From positions 1 to 37,208 of the forward strand of contig CAZGYE010000016.1 of NCBI GenBank assembly GCA_964530165.1: DNA of 37,208 bases, in the 5' to 3' direction. The notes under the pieces are model-generated. The model was not told where the DNA came from and searched no databases. It saw only the letters and a list, made by a program, of their open reading frames with translations. This stretch comes from CAZGYE01 sp964530165 (GTDB taxonomy: Bacteria; Planctomycetota; Planctomycetia; Planctomycetales; Planctomycetaceae). Positions 7,583-15,925 of the stretch are shown piece by piece. The translations under genes and the position numbers were made by a program. How positions within the stretch are numbered: position 1 is the first letter of the stretch; each line of letters opens with the position of its first letter.

Positions 7583-8954
7583 CGGTCTTCTCCAGCTTCC
7601 GAATAAAAAGATTACGAAATTCGATCGGGTCGCCATGATGCTGAAGAGCGATCGGCCCCGTTGGCGCAACGCCGGGAAGCCGAGCCCCACAGATGACTGT
7701 CTCTCCGTTGAGGGCGACGGTCAGCCGATCGCCGCGCATCGTGATCGCGAACCGGTTCCACTGACCAAACGGTTTGTCGGCCTTCTTTCGCGGCAGGCAC
7801 GCCTTGCGGACCTCTTCGGGCAATTGCCGGTCGGTTCGGTAGCCGTTGATTTCACCGGAACCCAACTCCTGGCTCCAAATGTTGATTTGGCACTTGGAGC
7901 TTCCCCGCAGATAGAGTCCGCTGTCGCCGGCGTCGAGATGCGGATACGTTTTTCGCTTCCCTTGTGCATCGCGGTCGAAGTCTCCATTGGGGAGCACGAT
8001 GGGGTGCGGCTTGATCGTCGGCTTGGCCGTCAGACGCCAATCGACGATCAGCTCGAAGTCTCCGAATTCGGCTTCGCTCCACAGGTCCCTCTCACGCCGG
8101 GGGCCTTCCGCCTGGCCGTCGTAATGGATGACGCCGTCGTGAATGGTCCAGTGATCGCGATGGCCCGCCAGGTATTTCCAGCCCTGAAAGGAGACGCCGT
8201 CCAAAAGCGAGACAAATCCCGCATCCGCCTGCGCCACCGTGTCGGCGGGTGGCTCCGGGCCGGGCAAGGGGGTGAGTCGGATCGTGCGGAAGTGGACCTC
8301 GCTGTGCTCCGCCTGCAAGCCGATGTAACCACGCCGCTGGCTGGCTCGCCAAGCCTTGGTGACCGCCTTGCCGTTGACCGATAGCTCCAGAACGCCGTCG
8401 CGCGAAGTCAACACATACTGGTTCCACTCTCCCGCGGGCCGGCATCGCTGTTCCAACGGCCGGGCGCGGGCCGTCGCGCCTTTCTTGTCGGGATCGGTCA
8501 GCGGGATCAGTGAGGCTTCCCGGATCCCGAACAGGCTGCCGTGGTCGCCGTCCAAGAGCTGGGCCTCAATGGCGCGCGGATAGGGAGCGCCGACCTGCGG
8601 CAAGGCGTCCGTATGAACGAACAGACCCGAATTCCCGCCCTCAGCGACGTGACGCCACTGCACTTCGAGCGAGTAATTGCCGTACATCTTGTCCGTGCGC
8701 AGAAAACAGCGCGGCTCGCCCGAGCAAATCAGCACACCATCCTGCACCCGCCAGGTGTTCGCGTCGCCATTGACGTTCACCCAGCCGCTCAAGTCTTTGC
8801 CGTTGAACAGCTCCACGGCATGCGGCTTCTTGGAGTCTCCCGCCCGCGCGTCCGTGGCGATGCAAACCATCAACGCACACAGCCAAACGACCCGGGAGCC
8901 GTGGTGATCGCGGTTTTCACCGGAAATCGAGTAGAGTAGCGCATTCGGCAACAT
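7548..8954 (-). CDS. Secreted protein with two DUF1080 (3-keto-disaccharide hydrolase-like) domains
   Basis: A 468-residue exported protein. The N-terminus has a signal peptide (hydrophobic residues about 22-37, ending A-R-A near 38). Two DUF1080 beta-sandwich domains follow, at about 45-225 and 245-455; each opens with the family signature L(F/L)(N/D)G....GW (LFNGKDLSGW and LLDGVSFQGW) and carries W.V.DGV(L/I)....G, GNSGLFVH / GDSGLYLRG and GEWNQY / GQWNRF. The domain is a concanavalin-like fold; some members hydrolyse 3-keto-glycosides, and planctomycetes have many copies. The start at 8954 has GGGAAGG ten bases upstream. Its end overlaps the transaldolase start, suggesting a two-gene operon in carbohydrate use. 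Confidence 0.9.
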   Translation of the reverse strand: MLPNALLYSISGENRDHHGSRVVWLCALMVCIATDARAGDSKKPHAVELFNGKDLSGWVNVNGDANTWRVQDGVLICSGEPRCFLRTDKMYGNYSLEVQWRHVAEGGNSGLFVHTDALPQVGAPYPRAIEAQLLDGDHGSLFGIREASLIPLTDPDKKGATARARPLEQRCRPAGEWNQYVLTSRDGVLELSVNGKAVTKAWRASQRRGYIGLQAEHSEVHFRTIRLTPLPGPEPPADTVAQADAGFVSLLDGVSFQGWKYLAGHRDHWTIHDGVIHYDGQAEGPRRERDLWSEAEFGDFELIVDWRLTAKPTIKPHPIVLPNGDFDRDAQGKRKTYPHLDAGDSGLYLRGSSKCQINIWSQELGSGEINGYRTDRQLPEEVRKACLPRKKADKPFGQWNRFAITMRGDRLTVALNGETVICGARLPGVAPTGPIALQHHGDPIEFRNLFIRKLEKTDENVPGQRPTR

Positions 8955-9467
8955 CGTTGTTGACCTTCCCAGGTGTCTGCGGATCGGTCTCCGGGGGACA
9001 ATTCATCCCGAAGTGCGATTCGCCTCAAGCGACACCAAATCATATTGAATTTGAAATCGATTGGAAACCATCTTGGCTCCTGTCCCGCTGCAATCATCGC
9101 GTCGTCCTTGTCCGCGGAACCTCACTCGGACAGCCGGAAGTATGGCACGCTCAGACCGCAGGGATGGGCGTGGCGAGGGCGTGAAGATAGAGGAAGTTTC
9201 GCAGGACCGGGTCTCCCGGCCGACTGCATTCACCGACTGTCTGCCGAATGTCGTTGAAATCCAATGGCGTCTCTTTCCCGTTTCGGCCGGTACAACCGAC
9301 CCGACCTGACTGAGTTCTTGGGGACCGATCGCACCGCTTGCGATGTCCCGCAGGGCAACAGGACGATCGGCCGTTTTGCTGTCTGTCGACGGTGGCATTC
9401 GCAGCGGAGATGCTCTACAGTCGCGTCTCGTGCGGGCTGTCTGCCGTGCTTTGAGGAGAAACGACTG
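8955..9467. other. Intergenic region between the divergent DUF1080 and thyX genes
   Basis: 513 bases without a convincing gene. Small open frames on both strands show no family pattern. The only promoter-like signal is a minus-strand TATGAT at 9044-9039 within an A/T-rich patch, about 80 bases before the DUF1080 start codon; its -35 partner is poor. The region must contain the promoters of both divergent genes. Confidence 0.45.
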
Positions 9468-10382
9468 ATGACATCGCGTGCCGAACGGGTCGAAGAGCTT
9501 CGTTGGCGGAAGTTCCCGGTGCTCGACGACGGTTTCGTCTGCCTGGTCGACGTGATGGGCGACGACGGATCGGTGGCACAGGCGGCCCGCGTCAGCTACG
9601 GAGCAGGAACCAGAAAGGTCTCCGACGATCGCACGCTGATCCGCTACCTGATGCGGCATCGGCATACCACCCCATTCGAAATGGCTGAGATCAAACTGCT
9701 GGTGCGTGTGCCGATGGACTGCTGGCGACAATGGATCCGCCACAGAACGGCCAATGTGAATGAATACAGCACGCGCTATTCGATCTCCATCGACTCGGCC
9801 CAAACCACCTCGCCGGACGAGTGGCGGACCCAAGCGGAATCGAATCGGCAGGGGAGCGGCGAACCGCTGCCGCAAGACGTCGGGGAAAAACTGTCCGCCG
9901 CCGAACAGGAACTTCAAGCCCAGACCCGCCGCGTGTATCAGGAGCGGATCGCCGCCGGCGTCGCCCGCGAACAGGCGCGGAAAGATTTGCCGCTGTCTAC
10001 TTACACCGAGGCGTATTGGAAAATCGACCTGCACAACCTGCTGCATTTTCTGCACTTGCGGATGGACGTGCGCGCCCAGCAGGAAATCCGCGATTATGCG
10101 TCGGTCATCGGCGAGAAGATTCTCAGGCCGCTGTTCCCGGTCGTCTGGGAGGCGTTCGAAGATTACCGTCTCGGCGCGAGGTCCCTCAGCCGACTTGACC
10201 TCGGTGTGGTGCAGCGTCTGATCGATGGGGCCGGAAAAAACAGCACGGTCCCGCCCTTCACCGAAGAACACTTCCTGGCGGCTCAAGACCAGACCTGGAA
10301 AGACCTCAAACGCTGCCGCGAGCGAGACGAATGCCGCGAAAAACTGGTTCAGATGGGAATCCTCAGTGTTGCTTCTCGCTGA
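9468..10382 (+). CDS. thyX: Flavin-dependent thymidylate synthase ThyX
   Basis: A 304-residue FAD-dependent thymidylate synthase. It methylates dUMP to dTMP with methylene-tetrahydrofolate as carbon donor and NADPH as reductant, an alternative to ThyA. The ThyX signature RHRxxxxNEYSxRY is complete (RHR at residues 91-93, NEYS at 98-101, RY at 103-104). A second conserved block RHRHTTPFE is at 63-71, and LPLSTYTEAYWKIDLHNLLHFL with the following AQQEIRDYA forms the active-site and FAD-binding C-terminal half. It is longer than the typical 220-250 residues, with an insertion around 115-150 and a C-terminal tail. The ATG at 9468 has GAGGAG nine bases upstream; the frame continues upstream to 9264 without family similarity. 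rpsU follows 68 bases downstream. Confidence 0.97.
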   Translation: MTSRAERVEELRWRKFPVLDDGFVCLVDVMGDDGSVAQAARVSYGAGTRKVSDDRTLIRYLMRHRHTTPFEMAEIKLLVRVPMDCWRQWIRHRTANVNEYSTRYSISIDSAQTTSPDEWRTQAESNRQGSGEPLPQDVGEKLSAAEQELQAQTRRVYQERIAAGVAREQARKDLPLSTYTEAYWKIDLHNLLHFLHLRMDVRAQQEIRDYASVIGEKILRPLFPVVWEAFEDYRLGARSLSRLDLGVVQRLIDGAGKNSTVPPFTEEHFLAAQDQTWKDLKRCRERDECREKLVQMGILSVASR

Positions 10383-10396
10383 AAATTTGCTATGCT
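10369..10396 (+). promoter_or_regulatory. Candidate promoter for rpsU
   Basis: TTGCTT (10369-10374) and TATGCT (10391-10396) are separated by 16 bases and lie at the very end of thyX, with an A/T-rich spacer. Transcription from here would begin near 10403 and give a leader of about 48 bases before the rpsU GTG. Confidence 0.4.
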
Positions 10397-10450
10397 TCAG
10401 AGAAGTTGACGTACGGTTCTTTCGCTGTGTCCGTAGAACAGGAGGGGTTT

Positions 10451-10645
10451 GTGGTCAAATTGCGCCTGCGTGAAAACGAGTCGATCAACGATGCCGTGAA
10501 GCGATTTCGGAAATTGGTCGAACATGCCGGGATCAAGAAAGAAATGCGTCGGCGCGAGTATTATGAAAAGCCAAGTGACCAGCGTCGCCGTGCTCGCCGG
10601 CGTGCAGAACGGCGTGCGCGGATCAGCCGCCTTTCGGGAATGTGA
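10451..10645 (+). CDS. rpsU: 30S ribosomal protein S21
   Basis: A 64-residue, strongly basic protein matching ribosomal protein S21 end to end: VKLRLRENESINDAVKRFRK, then KKEMRRREYYEKPSDQRRR and an Arg-rich C-terminus. S21 binds the small subunit near the anti-Shine-Dalgarno end of 16S rRNA and helps initiation. The start is a GTG at 10451, five bases behind a perfect AGGAGG; the frame upstream to 10331 overlaps thyX and is not S21-like. Two bases behind the stop is a 7-bp hairpin (10647-10653 with 10667-10673), without a T-run, which may end or protect the transcript. Confidence 0.97.
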   Translation: MVKLRLRENESINDAVKRFRKLVEHAGIKKEMRRREYYEKPSDQRRRARRRAERRARISRLSGM

Positions 10646-10661
10646 AGCGACGGTACGGCTC

Positions 10662-10827
10662 TCACGCCGTCGCCCGAGTGAAGGCCAGCGGTGTCTGAAA
10701 CTTCGGGTCGGCCTGCGTGAGTTGTTTGACCAACTCGTGGATATCTTGCTCCAGTTGTGGATCGACTTCTTCGCGTCGCCGCCGACTTGAAAGTCGGAAT
10801 CCACTCCTCCGACAATTCAACATGCAT
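10662..10827 (-). pseudogene. Small gene broken by a one-base frameshift
   Basis: On the minus strand a very good ribosome binding site (GGGAGGAGACG) leads into ATG at 10827 and MHVELSEEWIPTFKSAA. After about 18 codons the frame turns into Arg/Ser-rich sequence running antisense into rpsU. The neighbouring frame continues sensibly instead: REEVDPQLEQDIHELVKQL, ending TRATA and a stop at 10664-10662. Start to stop is 166 bases, which is 55 codons plus one base, as expected from a single inserted base near 10775. The intact product would be an acidic, helical protein of about 54 residues with no family I recognise. A sequencing or assembly error is equally possible. The gene is convergent with rpsU, ends 17 bases apart. 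Confidence 0.55.
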
Positions 10828-11279
10828 CGTCTCCTCCCTGCGACAAACTCTTCCCCCGACATCCACAGTCTGACACAATCCTCCATTGACGTGATGGGAC
10901 GCCCTTGCAAGGCGCCGAAGTCATGACAAACGTTTCCGACGTGCGGATCTTCTTGTGCACGACACCCACGAAGAGGAATGACAGCTTCGAATGCTTGATG
11001 AGTCGATCGCAGGAGATCTTTGACCAAGGCCCCGTGTCGGGTCACTGATTCTCGTTCGTGAATCGCCATCGCGGTCGGATCAAGATCTTGTTTGGGGACC
11101 GCGATGGATTTTTCGTCAGGCATTCACGATAATTCGTACCGGCAGGGCGATCGACGCATTCATGCTTCAATTGCAACGTTCGTGGCAACTGTCGGTTGTT
11201 TCCGGGTTGCTTGAACCGTGACGGAGCACGGCCTACAATTCGCCCCAACCTTTCACACGTCCAATGACAGGAGGGACGG
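10828..11279. other. Intergenic region upstream of the phosphate uptake genes
   Basis: 452 bases with no supported gene. The only open frames are short and without family pattern, and no clear pho box was found. The promoter of the DUF47-pit operon should lie here; the last bases hold the AGGAGGG ribosome binding site of the first gene. Confidence 0.45.
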
Positions 11280-11954
11280 ATGAGTCTCATCCAACAGGTA
11301 TTTGGCAGCTCACCGTTTCGTCCGCTGGTGGAACACGCCAAGAAGGTCAACGAATGCGTCAAACAGCTCCGACCGCTGATGGAAGTGGTCGTGAAGGGGG
11401 ATGCCGAGGAGGTGCGGCGTCTGCAGGATGCGGTCTCGAAGCTGGAATACGAGGCCGACCAAATCAAGCACCGGATCCGGGAGCAATTGCCGCGACGTTT
11501 CTTCCTGCCCGTTTCGCGGGAGGACCTGGATCGCTACCTGCACTGCCAAGATAACATTGCCGACGGAGTCGAAGATTTTGCCGTCATTCTCATGATCCGC
11601 GAGACCAAGGTCCATCCCGCGTTGGTCTCGGAATTCTACGAGATTGTGGATCAGGTGGTCCAGGTGAGCAACACGATGATGGTGGCCGCGGAAGAACTCC
11701 TCAATCTGGCCGAGACCTCATTCGAGGGCGCAGAAGCCCAGCGGATATTGGATCGAATCAGCACCCTGGGCGAGCAGGAGTGGAAGGCCGACCGCATTCA
11801 GCGCCGGCTGGGCCAGCACATCTACAGTATCGAGGGTGAGCTCGATCCCGTCACCATTTCCTTTTACGAAAAGATGCTTCAGGCCCTCAGCGCCATCGCC
11901 AATGCCGCCGAAAACACCGGCGACATGTTGCGAGCGATGATTGTCAAAGGATGA
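11280..11954 (+). CDS. PhoU-like DUF47 protein, Pit accessory protein
   Basis: A 224-residue all-helical cytoplasmic protein of the DUF47/TIGR00153 family, related to PhoU. It begins SLIQQVFGSSPF and shows the conserved helices VKGDAEEV..L...VSKLEYEADQIKHRIREQL and REDLDRYLHCQDNIADGVEDFA; the E-x-E-A-D and D-x-I-x-D patterns are the family's metal-binding-type motifs. Such proteins are almost always encoded next to a Pit transporter and are thought to control its activity. Here pit starts 34 bases downstream. The ATG at 11280 is preceded by AGGAGGGACGG. Assignment is firm; the regulatory mechanism is inferred from context. Confidence 0.94.
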   Translation: MSLIQQVFGSSPFRPLVEHAKKVNECVKQLRPLMEVVVKGDAEEVRRLQDAVSKLEYEADQIKHRIREQLPRRFFLPVSREDLDRYLHCQDNIADGVEDFAVILMIRETKVHPALVSEFYEIVDQVVQVSNTMMVAAEELLNLAETSFEGAEAQRILDRISTLGEQEWKADRIQRRLGQHIYSIEGELDPVTISFYEKMLQALSAIANAAENTGDMLRAMIVKG

Positions 11955-11988
11955 CGTTCCCTCTCTGCACCAACTCAGAAGGCGTGGG

Positions 11989-13251
11989 ATGACGCAAGAG
12001 CTTTTGATCGGTGTGACGGCGCTGCTCGGATTCTACATGGCTTGGAACATCGGCGCCAACGACGTGGCCAATTCCATGGCTGATGCCGTTGGGTCTCGAT
12101 CGATCAGCATCAAGAAGGCGGTGTGGGCGGCCGGCGTTTGTGAGTTCTGCGGGGCCGTGTTTGTCGGCGCTCACGTGACCGACACCGTCCGCAAAGGCAT
12201 CGTATCGCCCGAGGCCATGGCGGCCGAACCGTATGCGTTGGCCCTGGGCATGGCCTGCGCGCTGCTGGCCGCTGCGATCTGGCTGCATTTCGCCACCTGG
12301 TGGGGGATGCCCGTTTCCACCACACACTCGATTGTCGGCGCGGTGACGGGATTCGGCGTGGTGGCGGCCGGCTGGCTGGCCGTCAACTGGGTGGTCATGG
12401 CGAAGATTGTCGCTAGCTGGATCATCTCCCCCTTGGCCGGTGGGGTGATGGCGTTTTTTCTGTTCAAAGCCATTGTGTGGCTGATCCTCGCCAAGGAAAA
12501 GCCCGCACTCGCAGCCATTCGAGTCGCCCCCTTCATCATCTTTTTCGTGGCGTTCGTCATGTCATTGGCGACTTTCTACAAAGGTTTGAAGAACGTGGTC
12601 GGCATTTCTGAGTGGCTCACCGGCGGCGGCGCTTTTTTTGTCTCGGCGGCCGTCGCCGTCGTGGCGGCCCTCGTCTCTCGAAGATTTCTGGCGAGGTATC
12701 TCAAGGGGCAGCACCATTTGCCTCTGAGCGAACAACTGGAGCGAGTCGAGCGCGTGTTTGCCCCCCTGGTCGTCGCCACGTCTTGCTGCGTCGCGTTCGC
12801 CCACGGCGCCAACGACGTGGCCAACGCCATCGGCCCACTGGCTGCCGTTGTGGACATCGTCAGTACCGGCGCAGTCAAAATGAAGGTGGGTGTCCCTTTG
12901 TGGATCCTTGTCCTGGGTGGTTCAGGGATTGTCGTGGGCGTGGTGACTTACGGTTACCGCGTGATGCTCACCGTGGGCACGAAAATCACGCAACTGACGC
13001 CGTCACGCGGAATCGCCGCGGACGTGGCGGCCATGACGGTCGTGCTCATCTGCAGCCGGCTGAAACTGCCCGTCTCAACCACCCATACGCTGGTGGGGGC
13101 CATCTTGGGCGTCGGTCTTGCCCGCGGACTCGCTTCCGTGGACCGCACGGTGACGCGCAACATTTTTGGCTCGTGGCTGATTACCGTTCCGGCCGCTTCG
13201 ATTCTCTCAGCGGTTCTGTTTGTTGTGGCTCGTCTGCTCTTTCTGAATTGA
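11989..13251 (+). CDS. pit: Low-affinity inorganic phosphate transporter (Pit/PiT family)
   Basis: A 420-residue inner-membrane protein with about ten to twelve transmembrane helices. It takes up phosphate, usually as a metal-phosphate complex, with protons or sodium. The family's inverted duplication is visible: GANDVANSMADAVGS near residue 20 is matched by GANDVANAIGPLAAV around 285, and PVSTTHSIVGAVTG by PVSTTHTLVGAILG. A soluble loop (about 220-265, ending in the LSEQLERVERVF segment) separates the halves. The frame can be read from a TTG at 11941 inside the DUF47 gene, but the ATG at 11989 with GAAGG seven bases upstream begins directly before the first helix. It forms an operon with the DUF47 gene. 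The DUF1573 gene follows 46 bases later. Confidence 0.95.
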   Translation: MTQELLIGVTALLGFYMAWNIGANDVANSMADAVGSRSISIKKAVWAAGVCEFCGAVFVGAHVTDTVRKGIVSPEAMAAEPYALALGMACALLAAAIWLHFATWWGMPVSTTHSIVGAVTGFGVVAAGWLAVNWVVMAKIVASWIISPLAGGVMAFFLFKAIVWLILAKEKPALAAIRVAPFIIFFVAFVMSLATFYKGLKNVVGISEWLTGGGAFFVSAAVAVVAALVSRRFLARYLKGQHHLPLSEQLERVERVFAPLVVATSCCVAFAHGANDVANAIGPLAAVVDIVSTGAVKMKVGVPLWILVLGGSGIVVGVVTYGYRVMLTVGTKITQLTPSRGIAADVAAMTVVLICSRLKLPVSTTHTLVGAILGVGLARGLASVDRTVTRNIFGSWLITVPAASILSAVLFVVARLLFLN

Positions 13252-13296
13252 GCGAGCAGTCTTGTCGCGTCAGAGGCTTTCTGCTACAAGCCGCGC

Positions 13297-14124
13297 ATGC
13301 CGCCAAACGCCGAAACCGTCAGAAAGACGAATCTCCGCACGGCTATTTTGCCGACGGCGGCCTTGTTGCCGTTCTTGTTGTCCCTTGTAGCGCACACCAA
13401 CGATCCCGCCCAGGCGGAAGCGGCAAAGGGTCCCGACCGGCCCGCCCTGACGTTCAATCAATACCTCGTCAATTTCGGCGACCGGCCGGTGGAACCGCAG
13501 CGGTTCGTCTTTGCTCGCTTCGGCTTCGAGAACCGCAGCAACCGCACGGCGACAATCACCGAGCTGAAACCAAGCTGCGGTTGTCTCGACCCCCGGCTGG
13601 AGAAACGAGTCTACCACCCAGGCGAAACGAACGAGTTCTTCTTGCGGGTGCAGACCGCAAACGAAGAGCCCGGCCCAAAGGAGTATTTCGTCAAACTGCT
13701 CTACGAGGACCCGCAGCCGCGCGAAGTGACATTGACGCTCAAGGTCGTCTTGCCGGAGCAAAAGGTCGTGGTCCGGCCGAAAGCGTTGATCGTCTACCAG
13801 TTGGGGACCGAGCCGACCACTCAGGAGATCATCGTCACCGATTACCGCACCCGCCCGCTGCACGTGACCGGCATCGAGAGCTCATCGGAACTGGTCACCG
13901 CCGAGTTCGGTGCGATCGACCGCGACGTCGAAGGAAATCGGCGGCTGCACGTTTCCGTCACGGTTGCGGCACACGTACCTCCCGGACGGCACCGGGCGCT
14001 CGTCACCATCCTCACCGACGACCCGGTCTACGGAAAACTGCAAGTCCCGCTGCTCATTCAAGGAAAGCGTGCCCGGTCGCCGCGAATTAGCAACAATCGC
14101 CCGGCATCAACCGAACAGCATTAG
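13297..14124 (+). CDS. Exported DUF1573-domain protein
   Basis: A 275-residue protein with an N-terminal hydrophobic segment (about residues 15-32) acting as signal peptide or anchor. Residues about 48-150 are a DUF1573 immunoglobulin-like domain with the family hallmark: N-F-G-D-R at the first strand and a C-x-C turn, KPSCGCLDP, with cysteines at 94 and 96. A second domain of the same style (about 155-265) lacks the cysteine turn. DUF1573 proteins are frequent in planctomycetes and Bacteroidetes, sit in the periplasm or on the surface, and have no proven function. The gene follows pit by 46 bases, perhaps by chance. A type A REP pair lies just downstream. Confidence 0.8.
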   Translation: MPPNAETVRKTNLRTAILPTAALLPFLLSLVAHTNDPAQAEAAKGPDRPALTFNQYLVNFGDRPVEPQRFVFARFGFENRSNRTATITELKPSCGCLDPRLEKRVYHPGETNEFFLRVQTANEEPGPKEYFVKLLYEDPQPREVTLTLKVVLPEQKVVVRPKALIVYQLGTEPTTQEIIVTDYRTRPLHVTGIESSSELVTAEFGAIDRDVEGNRRLHVSVTVAAHVPPGRHRALVTILTDDPVYGKLQVPLLIQGKRARSPRISNNRPASTEQH

Positions 14125-14161
14125 TGGTCTGTGAAAGCTGAAATGACGAATACAGCAGAGT

Positions 14162-14219
14162 GTGGGGCAGGCTTTCCAGCCTGCCACGGCCAATCGGCAG
14201 GCTAGAAAGCCTGCCCCAC
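14162..14219. repeat. REP-pair (REPIN-like) element, type A, copy 2
   Basis: 58 bases with arms 14162-14185 and 14196-14219 around a 10-base spacer. The arms are the same as in copy 1 (1193-1250) except for one base in the right arm (A for G in the loop-proximal part), while the spacer is unrelated. Foot GTGG, stem GGCAGGCT, loop TTCC. It lies between the DUF1573 gene and hemL. Confidence 0.85.
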
Positions 14220-14265
14220 GATACCTGTCAAATCAGCTTTGACAGACTACGAGGAGCACCAACAC

Positions 14266-15567
14266 ATGCCAACCATTCCACGCGAAGAGAGTCGTGCTCA
14301 TTTCCAGCGGGCCTCCCAGTCGATTCCCGGCGGTGTGAACAGCCCGGCGCGGGCGTTTGGCGCGGTCGGCGGGGAACCGTTGATTGTCGAGCGCGGCAAC
14401 GGACCGTATCTGTACGACATCGACGGCAACCGCTTGATCGACTACGTCGGTTCGTGGGGGCCGCACATTTTGGGGCATCGGCACGAAGCGGTCGTAGCCG
14501 CCATCGTCGACACCCTCCACCACGGGACGAGTTTCGGCGCACCCACGGAATTGGAGACCGAACTGGCCGAGCTGGTCATCAACGCGGTCCCTTCGGTCGA
14601 GAAGGTGCGGATGGTCAATTCCGGCACCGAGGCCGCCATGAGCGCCATCCGCTTGGCCCGCGGTCACACCGGACGCGACGTGGTGGTGAAGTTTGCCGGC
14701 TGCTATCACGGACACGTCGACAGTCTGCTGGTTCAGGCCGGCAGCGGTGCGATGACGCACGGCACTCCTTCCAGCCCTGGTGTTCCCCGCGGCTGCACGG
14801 CCGATACGATCGCACTGGAATACAACGATCCGGGACAGCTCGAAGAGACGTTCGACGCCCGCGGCGACGAGATCGCCTGTGTGATTCTCGAGCCGGTCGT
14901 GGGCAACATGGGCGTCGTTTTGCCGCAGCCGGGGTTCCTGGAAAAGGCGCAGGAGCTGTGCCGAAAACATGGCGCGCTGCTCATCTTCGACGAGGTGATG
15001 ACCGGCTTCCGCGTGGCTTACGGCGGCGCCCAACAGCGGTTCGGCGTCACGCCCGACCTGACCACGCTGGGCAAGATTCTCGGCGGCGGCATGCCGGTCG
15101 GCGCCTACGGCGGCCGGGCCGACGTGATGGATTCCATCTCACCCGTCGGGCCGGTCTACCAGGCGGGAACGCTCTCCGGCAATCCGCTGGCGATGGCCTG
15201 CGGCATCGCGACCCTGCGAACGCTCAAAGACACGAATCCGTATGAGCAGTTGGAACAGGCGACGACGCGGCTGGTGCAAGGTCTCGACGAAGCGGCCACG
15301 GCAGCCGGCATCCCGCACAGCGTGGCTCAGGTCGGCAGCATGTTCACCCTGTTCTTCAATCCCGAACCGGTCACGAACGACACGGTTGCCGCCAAGAGCG
15401 ACACGAAGCAGTTCGCCCGCTACTTCTGGGGCATGATCGAGCGGAGCGTCTACTTGCCCTGCAGCCAGTTCGAAGCGAATTTCGTCTCGACCGCGCACAC
15501 CGATGAGCAAATCGACGCCACCATCGCCGCGGCGAAGGAGAGTCTAGAATCGAGTGTCAAGAGTTGA
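14266..15567 (+). CDS. hemL: Glutamate-1-semialdehyde 2,1-aminomutase
   Basis: A 433-residue class III PLP-dependent enzyme that moves the amino group of glutamate 1-semialdehyde to give 5-aminolevulinate, the C5 route to tetrapyrroles. Family features: SIPGGVNSPARAF near the N-terminus, RMVNSGTEAAMSAIRLAR, FAGCYHGHVDSLLVQAGSG, LIFDEVMTGFRV, and LGKILGGGMPVGAYGG with the PLP lysine at about 270; then GTLSGNPLAMACG. Length and order match HemL. The ATG at 14266 has GAGGAG nine bases upstream and is preferred over the ATG at 14239. It stands alone between two repeat-bearing gaps. Confidence 0.97.
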   Translation: MPTIPREESRAHFQRASQSIPGGVNSPARAFGAVGGEPLIVERGNGPYLYDIDGNRLIDYVGSWGPHILGHRHEAVVAAIVDTLHHGTSFGAPTELETELAELVINAVPSVEKVRMVNSGTEAAMSAIRLARGHTGRDVVVKFAGCYHGHVDSLLVQAGSGAMTHGTPSSPGVPRGCTADTIALEYNDPGQLEETFDARGDEIACVILEPVVGNMGVVLPQPGFLEKAQELCRKHGALLIFDEVMTGFRVAYGGAQQRFGVTPDLTTLGKILGGGMPVGAYGGRADVMDSISPVGPVYQAGTLSGNPLAMACGIATLRTLKDTNPYEQLEQATTRLVQGLDEAATAAGIPHSVAQVGSMFTLFFNPEPVTNDTVAAKSDTKQFARYFWGMIERSVYLPCSQFEANFVSTAHTDEQIDATIAAAKESLESSVKS

Positions 15568-15925
15568 GAGCTCGATCACGGACGTGAAACGGGGTCGGGT
15601 CTCATTTGTCTTGCTTAGGTCGCAAGCTCCGGTTTGAATGAGCCTTGCACCATTTCCCGAAAATCGCAGCCACCCGCCTGATAGAGGGCCGGAAGGGACA
15701 AGCAACCTCATCCCGATCGGTTGGTTGCTTCGTCGCGTTTGAATACGCGCCCGCAATTCACGCGTCTTTTTCCTGTAGCGCCACTCGCCCAAGCACATCC
15801 TCGACACCACCGTTGGCTGGAACGCAAAGACCGAAACATCGTCAGGCGAGAGTCTGACCTACGCTTGCTGGTGCAAAAACACACCTCAACTTTCGTCAGT
15901 GTGCTTTCGTGTTTCAATGGTCGCC
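15568..15925. other. Repeat-bearing gap between hemL and the T6SS effector module
   Basis: 358 bases without a supported gene. From about 15590 there is a segment with GGGGTCGGGTCTCATTTGTC, a motif of the kind seen beside IS200/RAYT-type transposase elements, followed by an imperfect hairpin (15622-15629 with 15640-15648). The single REP-like element at 15841-15863 is listed separately. A short minus-strand frame across the gap shows no convincing family and is probably translated repeat. The gap separates the housekeeping half of the window from the T6SS half. Confidence 0.45.
15841..15863 (-). repeat. Single REP-like hairpin, type C
   Basis: Read on the minus strand: foot GTAG, stem GTCAGAC, loop TCTC, stem GCCTGAC (one mismatch). 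It has the same foot-stem-loop-stem design as types A and B but a 7-base stem and no inverted partner nearby, so it would be a REP singlet. Confidence 0.6.

Noticed and set aside
6737..7606. Full-length reading of the plus-strand frame that contains the membrane-protein tail
   Set aside because: Only the first part looks protein-like; the remainder is antisense to the transaldolase and has no family pattern.
9003..10286. A 427-codon minus-strand frame across the DUF1080-thyX gap and thyX
   Set aside because: It is antisense to a fully supported thyX with its own ribosome binding site, and its translation shows no family pattern; it is a GC-driven shadow.
12612..14090. A 492-codon plus-strand frame across pit and the DUF1573 gene
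   Set aside because: It crosses two well-supported genes in another frame and reads as Arg/Gly-rich shadow sequence.
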